A DNA stretch of 64,000 nt, taken from the NCBI GenBank assembly GCA_964570665.1, contig CAZMZH010000008.1, positions 136,880 through 200,879 of the forward strand, written 5' to 3'. Shown in pieces: positions 42,825 to 51,482 of the stretch. The stretch's first letter is position 1. Every line of letters starts with the position of its first letter. The notes beneath the pieces are model-generated. The model searched no databases. It was given only the letters and a program-made list of their open reading frames with translations, and was not told the origin of the DNA. Made by a program: the position numbers and the translations under genes. The DNA is from JAJDAT01 sp964570665 (GTDB lineage: Bacteria; Nitrospinota; Nitrospinia; Nitrospinales; JAJDAT01).

Positions 42825-43448
42825 CTAAATTACTAAATGTTTCTCGCCCATTAAAAAGCGTTTTGCCAAAATAAAGATTTTGAAATAATAAGGGTCGACA
42901 CGTGGTAAAAAATTGTTTTTAAAAAGCGATATAACTTTTTCTTCTTTCGTCGTTGCTTCAATGAAAAACGCTTCAATAGAGGATGTTTCCTCCGACCAAA
43001 GTCTCAATCCCTCGTCGATGGAAATAGTGGTCAGGCCTTCGCTGTTTTCTGGGTTAAGAGAATAATCCGTTAATTGATAATCGCTCGCCATAAAAAATAC
43101 GTGACAAAATTGGCGGACGGTTAATTCTGGAGTTGGAATAATATTATGACGGACCCCTAGAGAAATTAAATCGTCATAAGCAATATCAACTCCAAGCTCA
43201 TTAGACATTTCTTTAGTCCCCTGAGATAACTCCTCTCCAGTTGAATAGTGCCCGGCTGTGGTTATATCCAACATTTCTGGAAAATTTTTTTTTCTTTTCG
43301 ACCTTTTTTGAAAAATGACTGAAGCCGATTTGGGATTTATAATCCATAAATGTGAAACTTTTACCCAACGACCTTCTTTTTGCGCTTGATCTCGTGGAAT
43401 AGCTCCTGCGAGGGAATAATCGTCGTTATAAACATCTACGATTTCCAT
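42825..43448 (-). CDS. Nudix-family protein, IDI/YfcD-like
   Basis: A 207-residue protein with the layout of isopentenyl-diphosphate-isomerase-like Nudix enzymes: a VYNDDYSLAGAIPRDQAQKEG opening, then HLWIINPKSASVIFQKRSKRK. The Nudix box is GHYSTGEELSQGTKEMSNELG. In the box the REUXEE core reads KEMSNE, with Asn in place of one metal-binding Glu and Lys for Arg, so catalysis may be weakened. The C-terminal 80 residues are helical. Substrate unknown; family members hydrolyse nucleoside diphosphate derivatives. Confidence 0.78.
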   Translation of the reverse strand: MEIVDVYNDDYSLAGAIPRDQAQKEGRWVKVSHLWIINPKSASVIFQKRSKRKKNFPEMLDITTAGHYSTGEELSQGTKEMSNELGVDIAYDDLISLGVRHNIIPTPELTVRQFCHVFFMASDYQLTDYSLNPENSEGLTTISIDEGLRLWSEETSSIEAFFIEATTKEEKVISLFKNNFLPRVDPYYFKIFILAKRFLMGEKHLVI

Positions 43449-43941
43449 GTTGTCCTTAAAAAAATGTAACGATTAAAAGGTTAAAGAAGCTTCAATAAAG
43501 AATCCACGAAATATTGATTATTGTCAAAAAAATGAATAATAATTTTAAAACTAGCATTTTTGTTAGGAACCTTAAGGATACGATTTAGATTAGAGCTCCA
43601 GATGTGTCTTTGCGCAATAAATTAAGCGGCAGAAGAATCCTTGAAGTTTTTGATTAATTTGAACTTTTTTAAGATAAATTACTAGTCTAAAAACTAATTT
43701 TACTTTTTATGAATATTATTTCCAAACAGCGCTATAATTAACTCGTAGTTTTTAAAAATGGTCTGTAAATATTATTTGTGTAGAAATTTTTTTGAAGAAT
43801 TATTAAAAGCTGTTTGGTAGGACCACCCGCCCTTCTTTATTTTTTCCTCCTAAAAGATATCTCGCTAGAAAAATTTTAAGACCCAATTAAATTGGGGATA
43901 AATATCTACATTTCTCCCCAAAATGAATTAGGAGAATCAAA
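43449..43941. other. Intergenic region with egtD remnant and cspA leader
   Basis: 493 bases. At 43486-43555 there is a remnant of an egtD 3' end (listed). The last 60 bases before cspA include the hairpin CCCAAT-TAA-ATTGGG (43882-43896), probably in the 5' leader. The rest is AT-rich with no ORF. Confidence 0.4.
43475..43555 (-). pseudogene. Remnant of a second egtD 3' end
   Basis: Read on the minus strand this stretch gives NASFKIIIHFFDNNQYFVDS, then LLKLL and a stop. The C-terminus of the EgtD-type protein at 44224-45219 reads SGFQIVNHFFDDNKYFVDS, then LWKPI. DNA similarity is also plain over about 65 bp. The match fades upstream of it, so only the last 25 codons survive. It points to an old tandem duplication of the gene, now interrupted by cspA. 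Confidence 0.7.
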
Positions 43942-44142
43942 ATGGCTACTGGAACAGTAAAATGGTTTAACGATAGTAAAGGTTTTGGGTTTATCGAATC
44001 TAGCGAAGGCGAAGATTGTTTTGTCCATTTTTCAAGCATTGGCGGGGACGGCTTTAAGACCCTAAAAGAAGGTCAAGCTGTAGAATTTGAAAGAACTATG
44101 GGACAAAAAGGTCCTCAGGCTTCTAACGTAACGGTTGTCTAA
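43942..44142 (+). CDS. Cold-shock-domain protein (CspA family)
   Basis: A 66-residue single cold-shock domain: MATGTVKWFNDSKGFGFIES with RNP1 (KGFGFI), then DCFVHFSSI (RNP2) and a C-terminal ASNVTVV. GGAG lies before the ATG. Such proteins bind single-stranded RNA or DNA and act as RNA chaperones; many are not cold-induced. A long AT-rich leader with a small hairpin (43882-43896) would fit post-transcriptional control. A terminator follows. Confidence 0.95.
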   Translation: MATGTVKWFNDSKGFGFIESSEGEDCFVHFSSIGGDGFKTLKEGQAVEFERTMGQKGPQASNVTVV

Positions 44143-44155
44143 AAAAATATATTAA

Positions 44156-44184
44156 AACGGCGGGATTTTCCCGTCGTTTTTTTT
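44156..44184 (+). terminator. Intrinsic terminator of cspA
   Basis: ACGGCGGGA (44157-44165) pairs with TCCCGTCGT (44169-44177), one wobble pair, followed by a run of eight T. Confidence 0.85.
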
Positions 44185-44223
44185 ATTCCCTCCTCTTTAA
44201 ACTGTCGGTTATTTTCCGAAATT

Positions 44224-45219
44224 TTATATAGGTTTCCATAAGGAATCGACGAAATATTTATTGTCGTCGAAAAAATGATTAACGATTTGGAAACCAGAAT
44301 CCTTCGCTAATTTTTCAATTATTGGCTTTGTATACTTGTACGAGTGCTCGGTTTGTATTCCTTCCCATAAATCGAAGTGGAATTCTTTTTCTACGGAGTT
44401 TAAGCTGACAGTTTGTTCCTCGACGCTATAAACATAACTTTCCACTGCACGGGTTTTAGCGTTATACGTTCCAGATTGGATAAACTTTTTAGTATTGAAA
44501 TTTCCTCCAAGCTCTTCATTAATACGGTCCAATAAGTGAAGGTTGAAATTTTGAAAAACTCCTTTTGGATCGTTATAAGCGGCATGTAGTAATTTGGGAT
44601 CTTTCATGAGGTCGAATCCGATTAATACAAGGTCGTTTTCATTTAAGGATTCTCTCAGATGTTTCAAAAAATGTACTGCCGAATTAATATCGAAATTACC
44701 GACGCTTGAACCCAGAAATAAAACTAGATTGCGTTTGGAACTATTTGCGCTTAACCAATCGATCCCTTGAAAGTAGTCGGCAACTAAACCATGAAACCTT
44801 AACGAATCGTTTCCAAATCGGTTTTCCAATGATTTAGATAAGTTTTTTATAGCGCCTTCCGATACGTCGATAGGAATATAATCAATTTCTAATTTCCTTC
44901 TAATAAAATGTTCTAAAAGGATAGTTGTTTTTCGACCGTCTCCCGCTCCTAATTCGATTAAATTTAATGGTTGATTGGAAATAATTTCGCCAATAGCCTC
45001 TTTATGTTTCTGAAATATATCCGTTTCACAATAAGTGGGATGATATCCTTCAAGATCGTTGATTTCTTGAAATAAGATACTGCCCTTATCGTCGTAAATA
45101 AGCCAGGATGGAAGCCGTTTTTGCTCCATGGATAAGCCTTTAACCACTTCTTCTGCGAATTGAGTTGCGGTTGATTTGTCCTCGTTTTTTAAACAAAGAT
45201 TGGTGAGTTTAGTTAGCAT
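44224..45219 (-). CDS. EgtD-like histidine N-alpha-methyltransferase family protein
   Basis: A 331-residue SAM methyltransferase of the EgtD family: LPSWLIYDDKGSILFQEINDLEGYHPTYCE, motif I LIELGAGDGRKTTILLEHF (88-106), and VLFLGSSVGNFD with Asn175 matching the substrate-binding Asn of EgtD. Near the end GIQTEHSYKY gives Glu291 and Ser293, matching the Glu-x-Ser pair that binds the histidine imidazole. EgtD trimethylates histidine to hercynine for ergothioneine. No EgtB sulfoxide synthase is in this window. The gene is divergent (155 bp) from a heme-oxygenase-like diiron protein, an unusual partner that could modify the betaine product. Confidence 0.82.
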   Translation of the reverse strand: MLTKLTNLCLKNEDKSTATQFAEEVVKGLSMEQKRLPSWLIYDDKGSILFQEINDLEGYHPTYCETDIFQKHKEAIGEIISNQPLNLIELGAGDGRKTTILLEHFIRRKLEIDYIPIDVSEGAIKNLSKSLENRFGNDSLRFHGLVADYFQGIDWLSANSSKRNLVLFLGSSVGNFDINSAVHFLKHLRESLNENDLVLIGFDLMKDPKLLHAAYNDPKGVFQNFNLHLLDRINEELGGNFNTKKFIQSGTYNAKTRAVESYVYSVEEQTVSLNSVEKEFHFDLWEGIQTEHSYKYTKPIIEKLAKDSGFQIVNHFFDDNKYFVDSLWKPI

Positions 45220-45373
45220 TGGAATTCCGAATTTTGAAATTTTTGCTCATTCATGTTACAGTAACGGACACACTTCAGTTCCAAGACCGCAATCACGGGT
45301 ATTTCACGCCCTATCGAAGAGTCGTGGACTTATTATTTGATTTTTTATTTACCTTAAAGCGCTGTAGTCCATC

Positions 45374-46471
45374 ATGCAAAAGAAAAATATTTACGACCCC
45401 AATTTTTTATCCAACCTGGAAATGAGTCATGATCTGGCGGAATATGATCTTGACGAGGTTGAACGACAGTTTGTTCAATTGTTAAGTTTGGAAAACCTCG
45501 ACAAAAAGATAAGGGATAATCCCTCTCTAACTGAGGCTTTGGAAATAGCTATAGAGGAAGCCGTAGCGGATGCTTATGAAAACGATGGCGAGGCGGATCA
45601 TTGCCACCTTTTTTTACAAAGAATTCTTTATCGCATTAACCGGATGAAACTATTTTGGTACGACAGCTTATCTAATTACGATAACGAATGTTCGCCATAT
45701 TTAGCCGGTATCCGGAATAGGATTGAGTTTGCTTGGCAGGAATGGGAGAGAGAACAGTTAGGCCTAAATAGTTTGAAAGAGGAAAATATAGAAAATGGAC
45801 TCAGAAAACGAGCGGACGCGGATCTAGAACCAGAAGCGACTGAAACCGATTGTTATTTTAGGAACGAAATGACCCAAAAAGGTTATCGTTGTTTATTGGC
45901 AATTTCTTCTTTAGACGGTTTGGTTGAAGCTAGTCAACTGTCTCGCATGATAGGCGGCGTTAGCAACGAAGTACAATCAATGTTGACTCGATTGTTGATT
46001 GAGGAATATGGAGCTGGTCGGTTGCCACGGAAACATTCTTCTTATTTTGCGGAAATGTTGATGGAACTTGGAATGGAAACGGAACCTGAGGCTTATTTTG
46101 ACTTAGTTCCATGGCAGGTTTTGGCTAATATCAATCACAGTTTTTTTCTTTGCGACCGCAACCGACATTTTTTGCGTTATATAGGGGGCCTGTTATACAC
46201 GGAGATTTCGGTTCCCTATGCATTTAATAATTACAAAGTTTGCGCCGACCGCTTGAGTTTATCGGAAAAGGCCCAAGGATATTGGGATTTACATATAAAA
46301 GTAGATAAGATGCATGGGCAATGGATGTTAAATGACGTTGCAATCCCATTGATTGACGATTATAAGAAATTTGCTTGGGAAATGTTATTAGGATACGACC
46401 AACAAAAATTTATCAGCGCTAGGGCAGGGAAAGCTGTCGCTCGCGAAGCGCTGGAGGCCGATCAAGAATAA
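45374..46471 (+). CDS. Heme-oxygenase-like diiron oxidase/oxygenase family protein
   Basis: A 365-residue, largely helical protein. The C-terminal two thirds match the 'iron-containing redox enzyme' (HDO) pattern: EEYGAGRLPRKHSSYFAEM gives Glu211 and His221, ISVPYAFNN follows Glu277, and YWDLHIKVDKMHGQW gives His307, Asp311 and His314. This is the E/H/E/H/D/H set expected for a diiron site. HDO enzymes (SznF, UndA, BesC types) carry out N-oxygenation, decarboxylation or C-C cleavage of small acids and amino acids. The N-terminal 160 residues are acidic and not recognised. It is divergently paired with the EgtD-like gene, so an amino-acid-betaine substrate is a testable idea. Confidence 0.75.
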   Translation: MQKKNIYDPNFLSNLEMSHDLAEYDLDEVERQFVQLLSLENLDKKIRDNPSLTEALEIAIEEAVADAYENDGEADHCHLFLQRILYRINRMKLFWYDSLSNYDNECSPYLAGIRNRIEFAWQEWEREQLGLNSLKEENIENGLRKRADADLEPEATETDCYFRNEMTQKGYRCLLAISSLDGLVEASQLSRMIGGVSNEVQSMLTRLLIEEYGAGRLPRKHSSYFAEMLMELGMETEPEAYFDLVPWQVLANINHSFFLCDRNRHFLRYIGGLLYTEISVPYAFNNYKVCADRLSLSEKAQGYWDLHIKVDKMHGQWMLNDVAIPLIDDYKKFAWEMLLGYDQQKFISARAGKAVAREALEADQE

Positions 46472-46495
46472 CAGTCTTTTTAAGTTTAAAGTTGG

Positions 46496-47836
46496 TTAAA
46501 GAGGATGGGCGTTTTTTGATGTGTAGTCGTTAATCGCCTTAGCAATCTCTTCCGCCAGTATATCGTTTCCAAATTGATTATAGTGACAACAAAAATCTTT
46601 GTAGATAGTTTGAGTTTCATTTTTAAATATATCGGTCAAATCAATAAACGCAACTCCAGAATTTTTTAAACTCTCTCCAGCTTTCCTTAAAAGAGGATAT
46701 CCCGTTTGCACTGCTTCGGCAAAAGGTTGAGACGCTCCAGCCAATGCCGTCTTTTTTTCCTCCTCAGTAAAAACCTTTGAATTTCTGAGATACTGATTGG
46801 GTTGTAAAAAATGAAAATATTGCATCCCGTTGGACTTCGATATTTTTGCCATTTGGAAAGAAGATTGTTCCCAAACTTTCGCAGAATCTTCAAATAATTT
46901 TTCCGGGGAATTAAAAATATACTTTGGACCCGTTTGTTGGGGAGATTTCAACCGAAGTTTCAAAAAATCTTTGACCTGATTATGAATTTTTGTGAGTTCG
47001 TTTTGTTTTTGTTTATTGAGAGATTGCCAAATAGTTAGAAAAAACGCGCTATGTTTCAATGGCCCCCAAGAGAAATATTTTCTCCAACGTTCTCTATCTT
47101 CCTTTATCAGTACTCCTTTCCCGATTAGGCCAGCCACGTCAGTGTCAATGGCCTTAGCTGCGTAGAAATGCCAAAAGCGAGGGAAAAATGGGTAAACATT
47201 GACTGGAATATTTTCCAAATAAGGTAAGGCTATCTCGTTAAACCCATCTAGATTTATTACAATATCAAATTTTCCGCCAAGAACTAAAAATAGATTTAAA
47301 GCTAAAGATTGTTGCGGTTGCTTCATCCCCCCAAGGGCTAACGAAATTATTTTTAGTTTTTTGTTTTTAAAGCGCTCATTTTGTTGAAGTGCGCTAATCA
47401 GACGCTCTTTAGAATAAAGAAACAAATGTGTGGCAACGGAACCCCCCATAAGGGCGATATGGATTTCGTTTTTTTCTTTCTTCTCCAAAGGCGAAAGGCC
47501 AAAAAAACCCTGTGAATTGACGGGAACTTTTACGACTTTTTCATCAAAAATATGTTTAGATTTTTTATGGTTCCTCACATAACCTAGATAAGGATGTAGG
47601 ACGTGATCTTTCATTAGAGTTGGAGGAGGTTCTTCTACTTCCGCTGTTTGGATGCTTATGTTCTCGGGTAGAAGAGTATTTTGAATTTCCTTTTTAGGAA
47701 TGGGTTTGCCGTATTTTAAATAGAAAAACGCGTGCGATCCTCCTTCAATGAGCCCTAATGTTATGGTCATAATGAAAGAACTAATTATGACTTTCATTCT
47801 TAGAGAATTTTTATTTGAGATGTGAATCTTTGACAT
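46496..47836 (-). CDS. Membrane-anchored SGNH/GDSL-like protein
   Basis: A 446-residue protein with an N-terminal TM (about 15-38) and an extracytoplasmic domain. ALMGGSVA gives the block I Ser133. A block with INLDGFNE carries the Asn of block III, and CCHYNQFGNDILAEEI provides the His of block V with the Asn-x-x-Gly pattern. Such SGNH-fold proteins are esterases or O-acyltransferases that modify carbohydrates and surface polymers. No polysaccharide genes adjoin it. The stop is 25 bp from the end of the convergent HDO gene. Confidence 0.72.
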   Translation of the reverse strand: MSKIHISNKNSLRMKVIISSFIMTITLGLIEGGSHAFFYLKYGKPIPKKEIQNTLLPENISIQTAEVEEPPPTLMKDHVLHPYLGYVRNHKKSKHIFDEKVVKVPVNSQGFFGLSPLEKKEKNEIHIALMGGSVATHLFLYSKERLISALQQNERFKNKKLKIISLALGGMKQPQQSLALNLFLVLGGKFDIVINLDGFNEIALPYLENIPVNVYPFFPRFWHFYAAKAIDTDVAGLIGKGVLIKEDRERWRKYFSWGPLKHSAFFLTIWQSLNKQKQNELTKIHNQVKDFLKLRLKSPQQTGPKYIFNSPEKLFEDSAKVWEQSSFQMAKISKSNGMQYFHFLQPNQYLRNSKVFTEEEKKTALAGASQPFAEAVQTGYPLLRKAGESLKNSGVAFIDLTDIFKNETQTIYKDFCCHYNQFGNDILAEEIAKAINDYTSKNAHPL

Positions 47837-47981
47837 TAATTAAACCTTACTCCTATAACGCGAAACTTGTTAAGGATACCTCAAAATGAACAATCTTTTC
47901 TATTTTAGTTCTATAATTGATTTAACTATTTTCACGATGAGGTTTTACTTTAAGAAAAATTTAATAGACATGTAAAAATCC

Positions 47982-48734
47982 ATGATTGTTTTTGACAAAA
48001 TTTCAAAAACTTATGACGGTGTTTCAAACGCTTTGAATAAGTTTTCTCTCGAAGTTATTGAAGGAGAGATATTAGTTTTATTGGGATCTTCCGGTTCGGG
48101 AAAATCTACCGCTTTAAGAATGATAAACCGTTTGGTTGAACCGACTACTGGGAAAATATCGTTCCATGGCGAAGATATCAAAAGTAAAGACCCCATCGCT
48201 CTGCGACGTTCGATAGGTTATGTGATCCAAGGTTTTGGTTTATTCCCCCACATGACTGTCGAAGAGAATATTTCTATCGTCCCTCGTCTTTTAAATTGGC
48301 CGCTAGATAAAACCGCGAATAGATGCCAAGAATTATTAGAGCTGGTTCGCTTACCTCCAAATGCAAAAGAGAAATTCCCCGATCAACTTTCTGGTGGGCA
48401 ACAGCAGCGTATTGGAGTGGCCAGGGCGTTAGCCGCAGACCCTTCTTACCTATTGATGGACGAACCTTTTGGCGCGTTAGACGCTATTACTAGAAGTTTA
48501 TTACAAAATGAATTTTTAGAACTGAAGAGGCAATTAAATAAAACAGTAGTTTTTGTAACTCACGATATTGTTGAGGCCTTGATTTTAGGCGATCGTATTG
48601 CGGTTCTTCATAATGGGAGCCTTGAACAAATCGGAACTAAAACCGAGCTATTTGAAAATCCGAAAACGGAATTTGTGGAATGTCTTTTTACTAAAACAGC
48701 CCAGCAGTTATCGGTTTTTAGGAACTATCTTTAA
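47982..48734 (+). CDS. ABC transporter ATP-binding protein, OpuC/ProV (betaine/osmoprotectant) type
   Basis: A 250-residue ABC ATPase with Walker A GSSGSGKST (35-43), Q-loop GYVIQGFGLFPHMTV, signature LSGGQQQRIGVARAL and Walker B YLLMDEPFGALD. The phrases LRMINRLVEPTTGKI and DPIALRRSIGYVIQG are characteristic of the OpuCA/ProV/YehX family. It lacks the C-terminal CBS domains found in OpuCA, which sense ionic strength. The stop and the ATG of the fused permease-binding protein share one base (TAATG), so the two are translationally coupled. Confidence 0.9.
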   Translation: MIVFDKISKTYDGVSNALNKFSLEVIEGEILVLLGSSGSGKSTALRMINRLVEPTTGKISFHGEDIKSKDPIALRRSIGYVIQGFGLFPHMTVEENISIVPRLLNWPLDKTANRCQELLELVRLPPNAKEKFPDQLSGGQQQRIGVARALAADPSYLLMDEPFGALDAITRSLLQNEFLELKRQLNKTVVFVTHDIVEALILGDRIAVLHNGSLEQIGTKTELFENPKTEFVECLFTKTAQQLSVFRNYL

Positions 48735-50308
48735 TGCCTGCATCTTTTCCCATAGATTACATTTTGGAACGACTCCCTGAATTATGGCAAAGAACTTACG
48801 AACATCTTTTTTTAACGGGGATATCTACTGGAATAGCGACTTTTCTTGGAGTTTCGCTAGGAGTACTGACTTTCCGTAATTCCAAATTAAGCGGTTTACT
48901 TCTTGCCATTGTTAGTGTCTTACAAACAATTCCGAGCTTGGCCATACTCGTAATTCTTTTAGTTTTATTTCAAAAAATAGGAGTGTTGCCGGCTTTAACG
49001 GCTCTCGTTCTTTATGCTTTACTTCCAATAGTTCGGAATACGCTTGTGGGATTAAGGTCCGTTCCCAAAGAAACTCTCGAAGCTGCAATTGGATTGGGGA
49101 TGACAAATTGGCAAGAAATTAGAATAGTGAGAATCCCTATTGCCATTCCTGTAATCATGGCTGGAATCCGCACAGCGGCTGTAGTGGGCGTTGGAATAGC
49201 GACCTTATCCGCTTTTATTGGAGCTGGCGGTTTGGGAGAATTCATTAATCGCGGACTCGCGCTTTCTAATACGCGTTTGATTTGTCTAGGAGCCATTCCC
49301 TCGGCGCTATTAGCGCTTATTGTGGATTTTTTGTTAGGTACATTAGAGAAATCGCTTCGACCAAAACAAAAAACAAATCCGATATTTAAGTTTCAAAAAG
49401 TCGCCGCTGTTTTAATTTTGGTTTTATTGTCTATTGGAAGCGCTTTAAATTATTCAAAAAATTCGAATCAAAACTTTCAACAACAAGATAACTTAGATAA
49501 CGTAATTAAAATCGCTTCAAAGAACTTTACCGAGCAACATATATTGGGAGAATTGATGGCGCAAATAATAGAAACTAGAACCGATCTTCGCGTAGAACGG
49601 AAGTTTAACTTGGGAGGAACGCTAATTTGCCATGAAGCGTTAAAAAGGGGAGAAATTGATTTGTACGCTGAATATACAGGAACGGGATTAATGGCAATTT
49701 TAAATAAGTCCGCTATCGCCGATGCAGATAAAGCTTACAAATTGACCGCCAGGCTCTATCGCGAAAAATTTAATCTCATTTGGTTAAATCCTTTTGGTTT
49801 TAATAATACTTATACCCTTACGGTTCGTAAAGAAGACGCTCTAAAATATAATTGGAAAAGGATTTCCGATTTAGGTTCTTCAGCTTCGAATTTAGTGGCG
49901 GGGTTTACTCCAGAATTTCAAGAAAGGCCGGATGGGTATCGAAATTTGCAAAAGGCGTTTGGATTTCGGTTTGGCAATGTTAAAGATCTGGATCCAAGTT
50001 TGACTTACCTGGCAATTTCTAAAAAAGAAGTGGATATTATTGATGGTTTTTCGACAGATGGACGTATTCCCGCTTATGAATTGATTTCACTCCAAGACGA
50101 TAAAAACTTTTTTCCTCCCTATTATGCCGCTCCAGTTATTCGTCGGGATACTATAAAGCGATTTCCAGAACTCAAAAAAGCGCTGTCTCCTTTAGCGAAT
50201 GCCATTAATAATGCGGCAATGACAGGACTTAATTTTGAAGTGGATGAAAAAAAGCGAGATGTCAAAGAAGTCGTTGCGGAATATTTGAAGTCTAAAATTG
50301 GAGATTGA
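48734..50308 (+). CDS. Fused permease and substrate-binding protein, osmoprotectant/betaine ABC transporter
   Basis: A 524-residue fusion. Residues 1-215 are a six-helix permease with the EAA-type motif (ETLEAAIGLGMTNWQEIRIVRIP) and SAFIGAGGLGEFINRGL. A further TM is at about 222-240. Residues 250-524 form a type II binding protein of the OpuAC/OsmF class (IKIASKNFTEQHILGELMAQIIE, LYAEYTGTG, VDIIDGFSTDGRI). Permease-binder fusions are known in the OpuC/EgtU group; some members carry choline, betaine or ergothioneine. With an EgtD-like gene 3 kb upstream, an ergothioneine- or betaine-like ligand deserves consideration. Confidence 0.9.
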   Translation: MPASFPIDYILERLPELWQRTYEHLFLTGISTGIATFLGVSLGVLTFRNSKLSGLLLAIVSVLQTIPSLAILVILLVLFQKIGVLPALTALVLYALLPIVRNTLVGLRSVPKETLEAAIGLGMTNWQEIRIVRIPIAIPVIMAGIRTAAVVGVGIATLSAFIGAGGLGEFINRGLALSNTRLICLGAIPSALLALIVDFLLGTLEKSLRPKQKTNPIFKFQKVAAVLILVLLSIGSALNYSKNSNQNFQQQDNLDNVIKIASKNFTEQHILGELMAQIIETRTDLRVERKFNLGGTLICHEALKRGEIDLYAEYTGTGLMAILNKSAIADADKAYKLTARLYREKFNLIWLNPFGFNNTYTLTVRKEDALKYNWKRISDLGSSASNLVAGFTPEFQERPDGYRNLQKAFGFRFGNVKDLDPSLTYLAISKKEVDIIDGFSTDGRIPAYELISLQDDKNFFPPYYAAPVIRRDTIKRFPELKKALSPLANAINNAAMTGLNFEVDEKKRDVKEVVAEYLKSKIGD

Positions 50309-50653
50309 TTTTCTGAATTATAGATGCGATCTGATATTAGTTTTTTAGTCACAGGAAAAAATATGTAGAAAACCTACTCCAAAATCCGACAATAAAACGT
50401 ACAACTTTACGAAATAGTTATTGGAGCCAAAACTAGGACTAATTAAGCGAAAAATTTATAGATGGTTTGGTTTTAAATATGAATGCTTATTATTGGAACT
50501 AGCGCGCCAAAGAATAAATTTCAGATTATTACGTCTTTAAGTTCGTGTATTTGGATAGAAGGAGGGGTGAGGCGAAATAATTTTTTGACAAGAGTTGTCT
50601 TCAGATTTAAACTTGATTCTGTTACAAGGAATTAAAATTAAAGGAGTTAACTT
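50309..50653. other. Intergenic region
   Basis: 345 bases, no gene. It ends with the promoter of the small basic protein (50585-50613). No clear terminator for the ABC operon is seen. Confidence 0.3.
50585..50613 (+). promoter_or_regulatory. Promoter of small basic protein, with inverted repeat
   Basis: TTGACA (50585-50590), 17-bp spacer, TAAACT (50608-50613). The inverted repeat GACAA-GAG-TTGTC (50587-50599) overlaps the -35 and could be an operator. Confidence 0.55.
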
Positions 50654-50842
50654 ATGACAATTGAAAGAAAACCAATAAACTTTGTTGCAAAGCAGCTTCA
50701 AAGCAAACGTTATCATGTGAAAAAGCAAGATAACAAAAGGGCTTACAACCGCGAGAGAGCAAAAAAGGAATTCAGGAAAGATTTAAAAGATATTATCAGA
50801 AAAGAAACGACGACTAACCGTTTTCTGAAGATAGCTGCCTGA
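50654..50842 (+). CDS. Small basic protein of unknown function
   Basis: A 62-residue protein with a strong ribosome-binding site (AAAGGAG, 8 bases before ATG) and a consensus-like promoter upstream. About 20 of 62 residues are Lys or Arg, arranged as a likely long helix (DNKRAYNRERAKKEFRKDLKDIIRKE). It resembles no family I know. The charge suggests nucleic-acid or ribosome binding. It is transcribed alone. Confidence 0.6.
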   Translation: MTIERKPINFVAKQLQSKRYHVKKQDNKRAYNRERAKKEFRKDLKDIIRKETTTNRFLKIAA

Positions 50843-51482
50843 ATTCCTTTCTCCTCTAAATTTTCCCCCCGAAATAAAAACCCACTTTAACCTTTTATTC
50901 GATTTTCCCCCTTCTTGTAATTTGAATTAGAAAGATCCCTCCATAAGTCCCCGTATCTATAAAACTTGATAATAACTCTTGATTCAGAATCAAATTAATT
51001 CTATCTCTATCTTAGGTTTAAATCAGTTTGATATAGGTTTTGTCACAATTTGTGTACTGATGAGATAAACCCAAAAAGGGATAATTCTTATTGTTTTTTT
51101 GAAAGTAATATCGATTTTTGTTGGATAAAATTTGTAATGATCTTTGAATTTTGTAACAAAAATTATGCTAAAATCAGTTATCTAAAAATGCCGAAAGAGG
51201 GGGGTCTCATGTCGGTATTTCGAAAATTAGTAATAGGCCGATTGTTCTATTCTAATTCACAAGAGCTGTTTTAGATGCATTGTAGAATTTTTTTTTGCAA
51301 ATCTATTTAATGTAATGGTTTTTAGATTTCAAAAAAACTATTAAAGGCTCTAGGCGTAAGCTCTAAAGGCTGAAAACTGTACATGGTTTTCAATCTTCGA
51401 AACTAAAATCCTTCCTCAGGCAATTTAAATAACAATACATTAAATTGTAGTTCCTTATAAATATATTGATGGGGCCGCTGCC
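50843..51482. other. Intergenic region with a large hairpin
   Basis: 640 bases without a convincing gene. A 74-codon frame (51050-51274) has poor composition. At 51186-51220 a 9-bp stem (AAATGCCGA/TCGGTATTT) encloses a G-run and an ATG; a 21-codon frame starts in that loop (51210-51275). A direct echo, AAAGGCTCTAGGC and CTCTAAAGGC, lies near 51340-51370. No tRNA seen. Confidence 0.3.

Noticed and set aside
45219..45425. 68-codon plus-strand frame between egtD-like and HDO genes.
   Set aside because: It covers the divergent promoter region and runs into the HDO gene in another frame; no SD.
51050..51274. 74-codon frame.
   Set aside because: Amino-acid composition and lack of SD suggest non-coding DNA; only the last 21 codons have an SD-like G-run.
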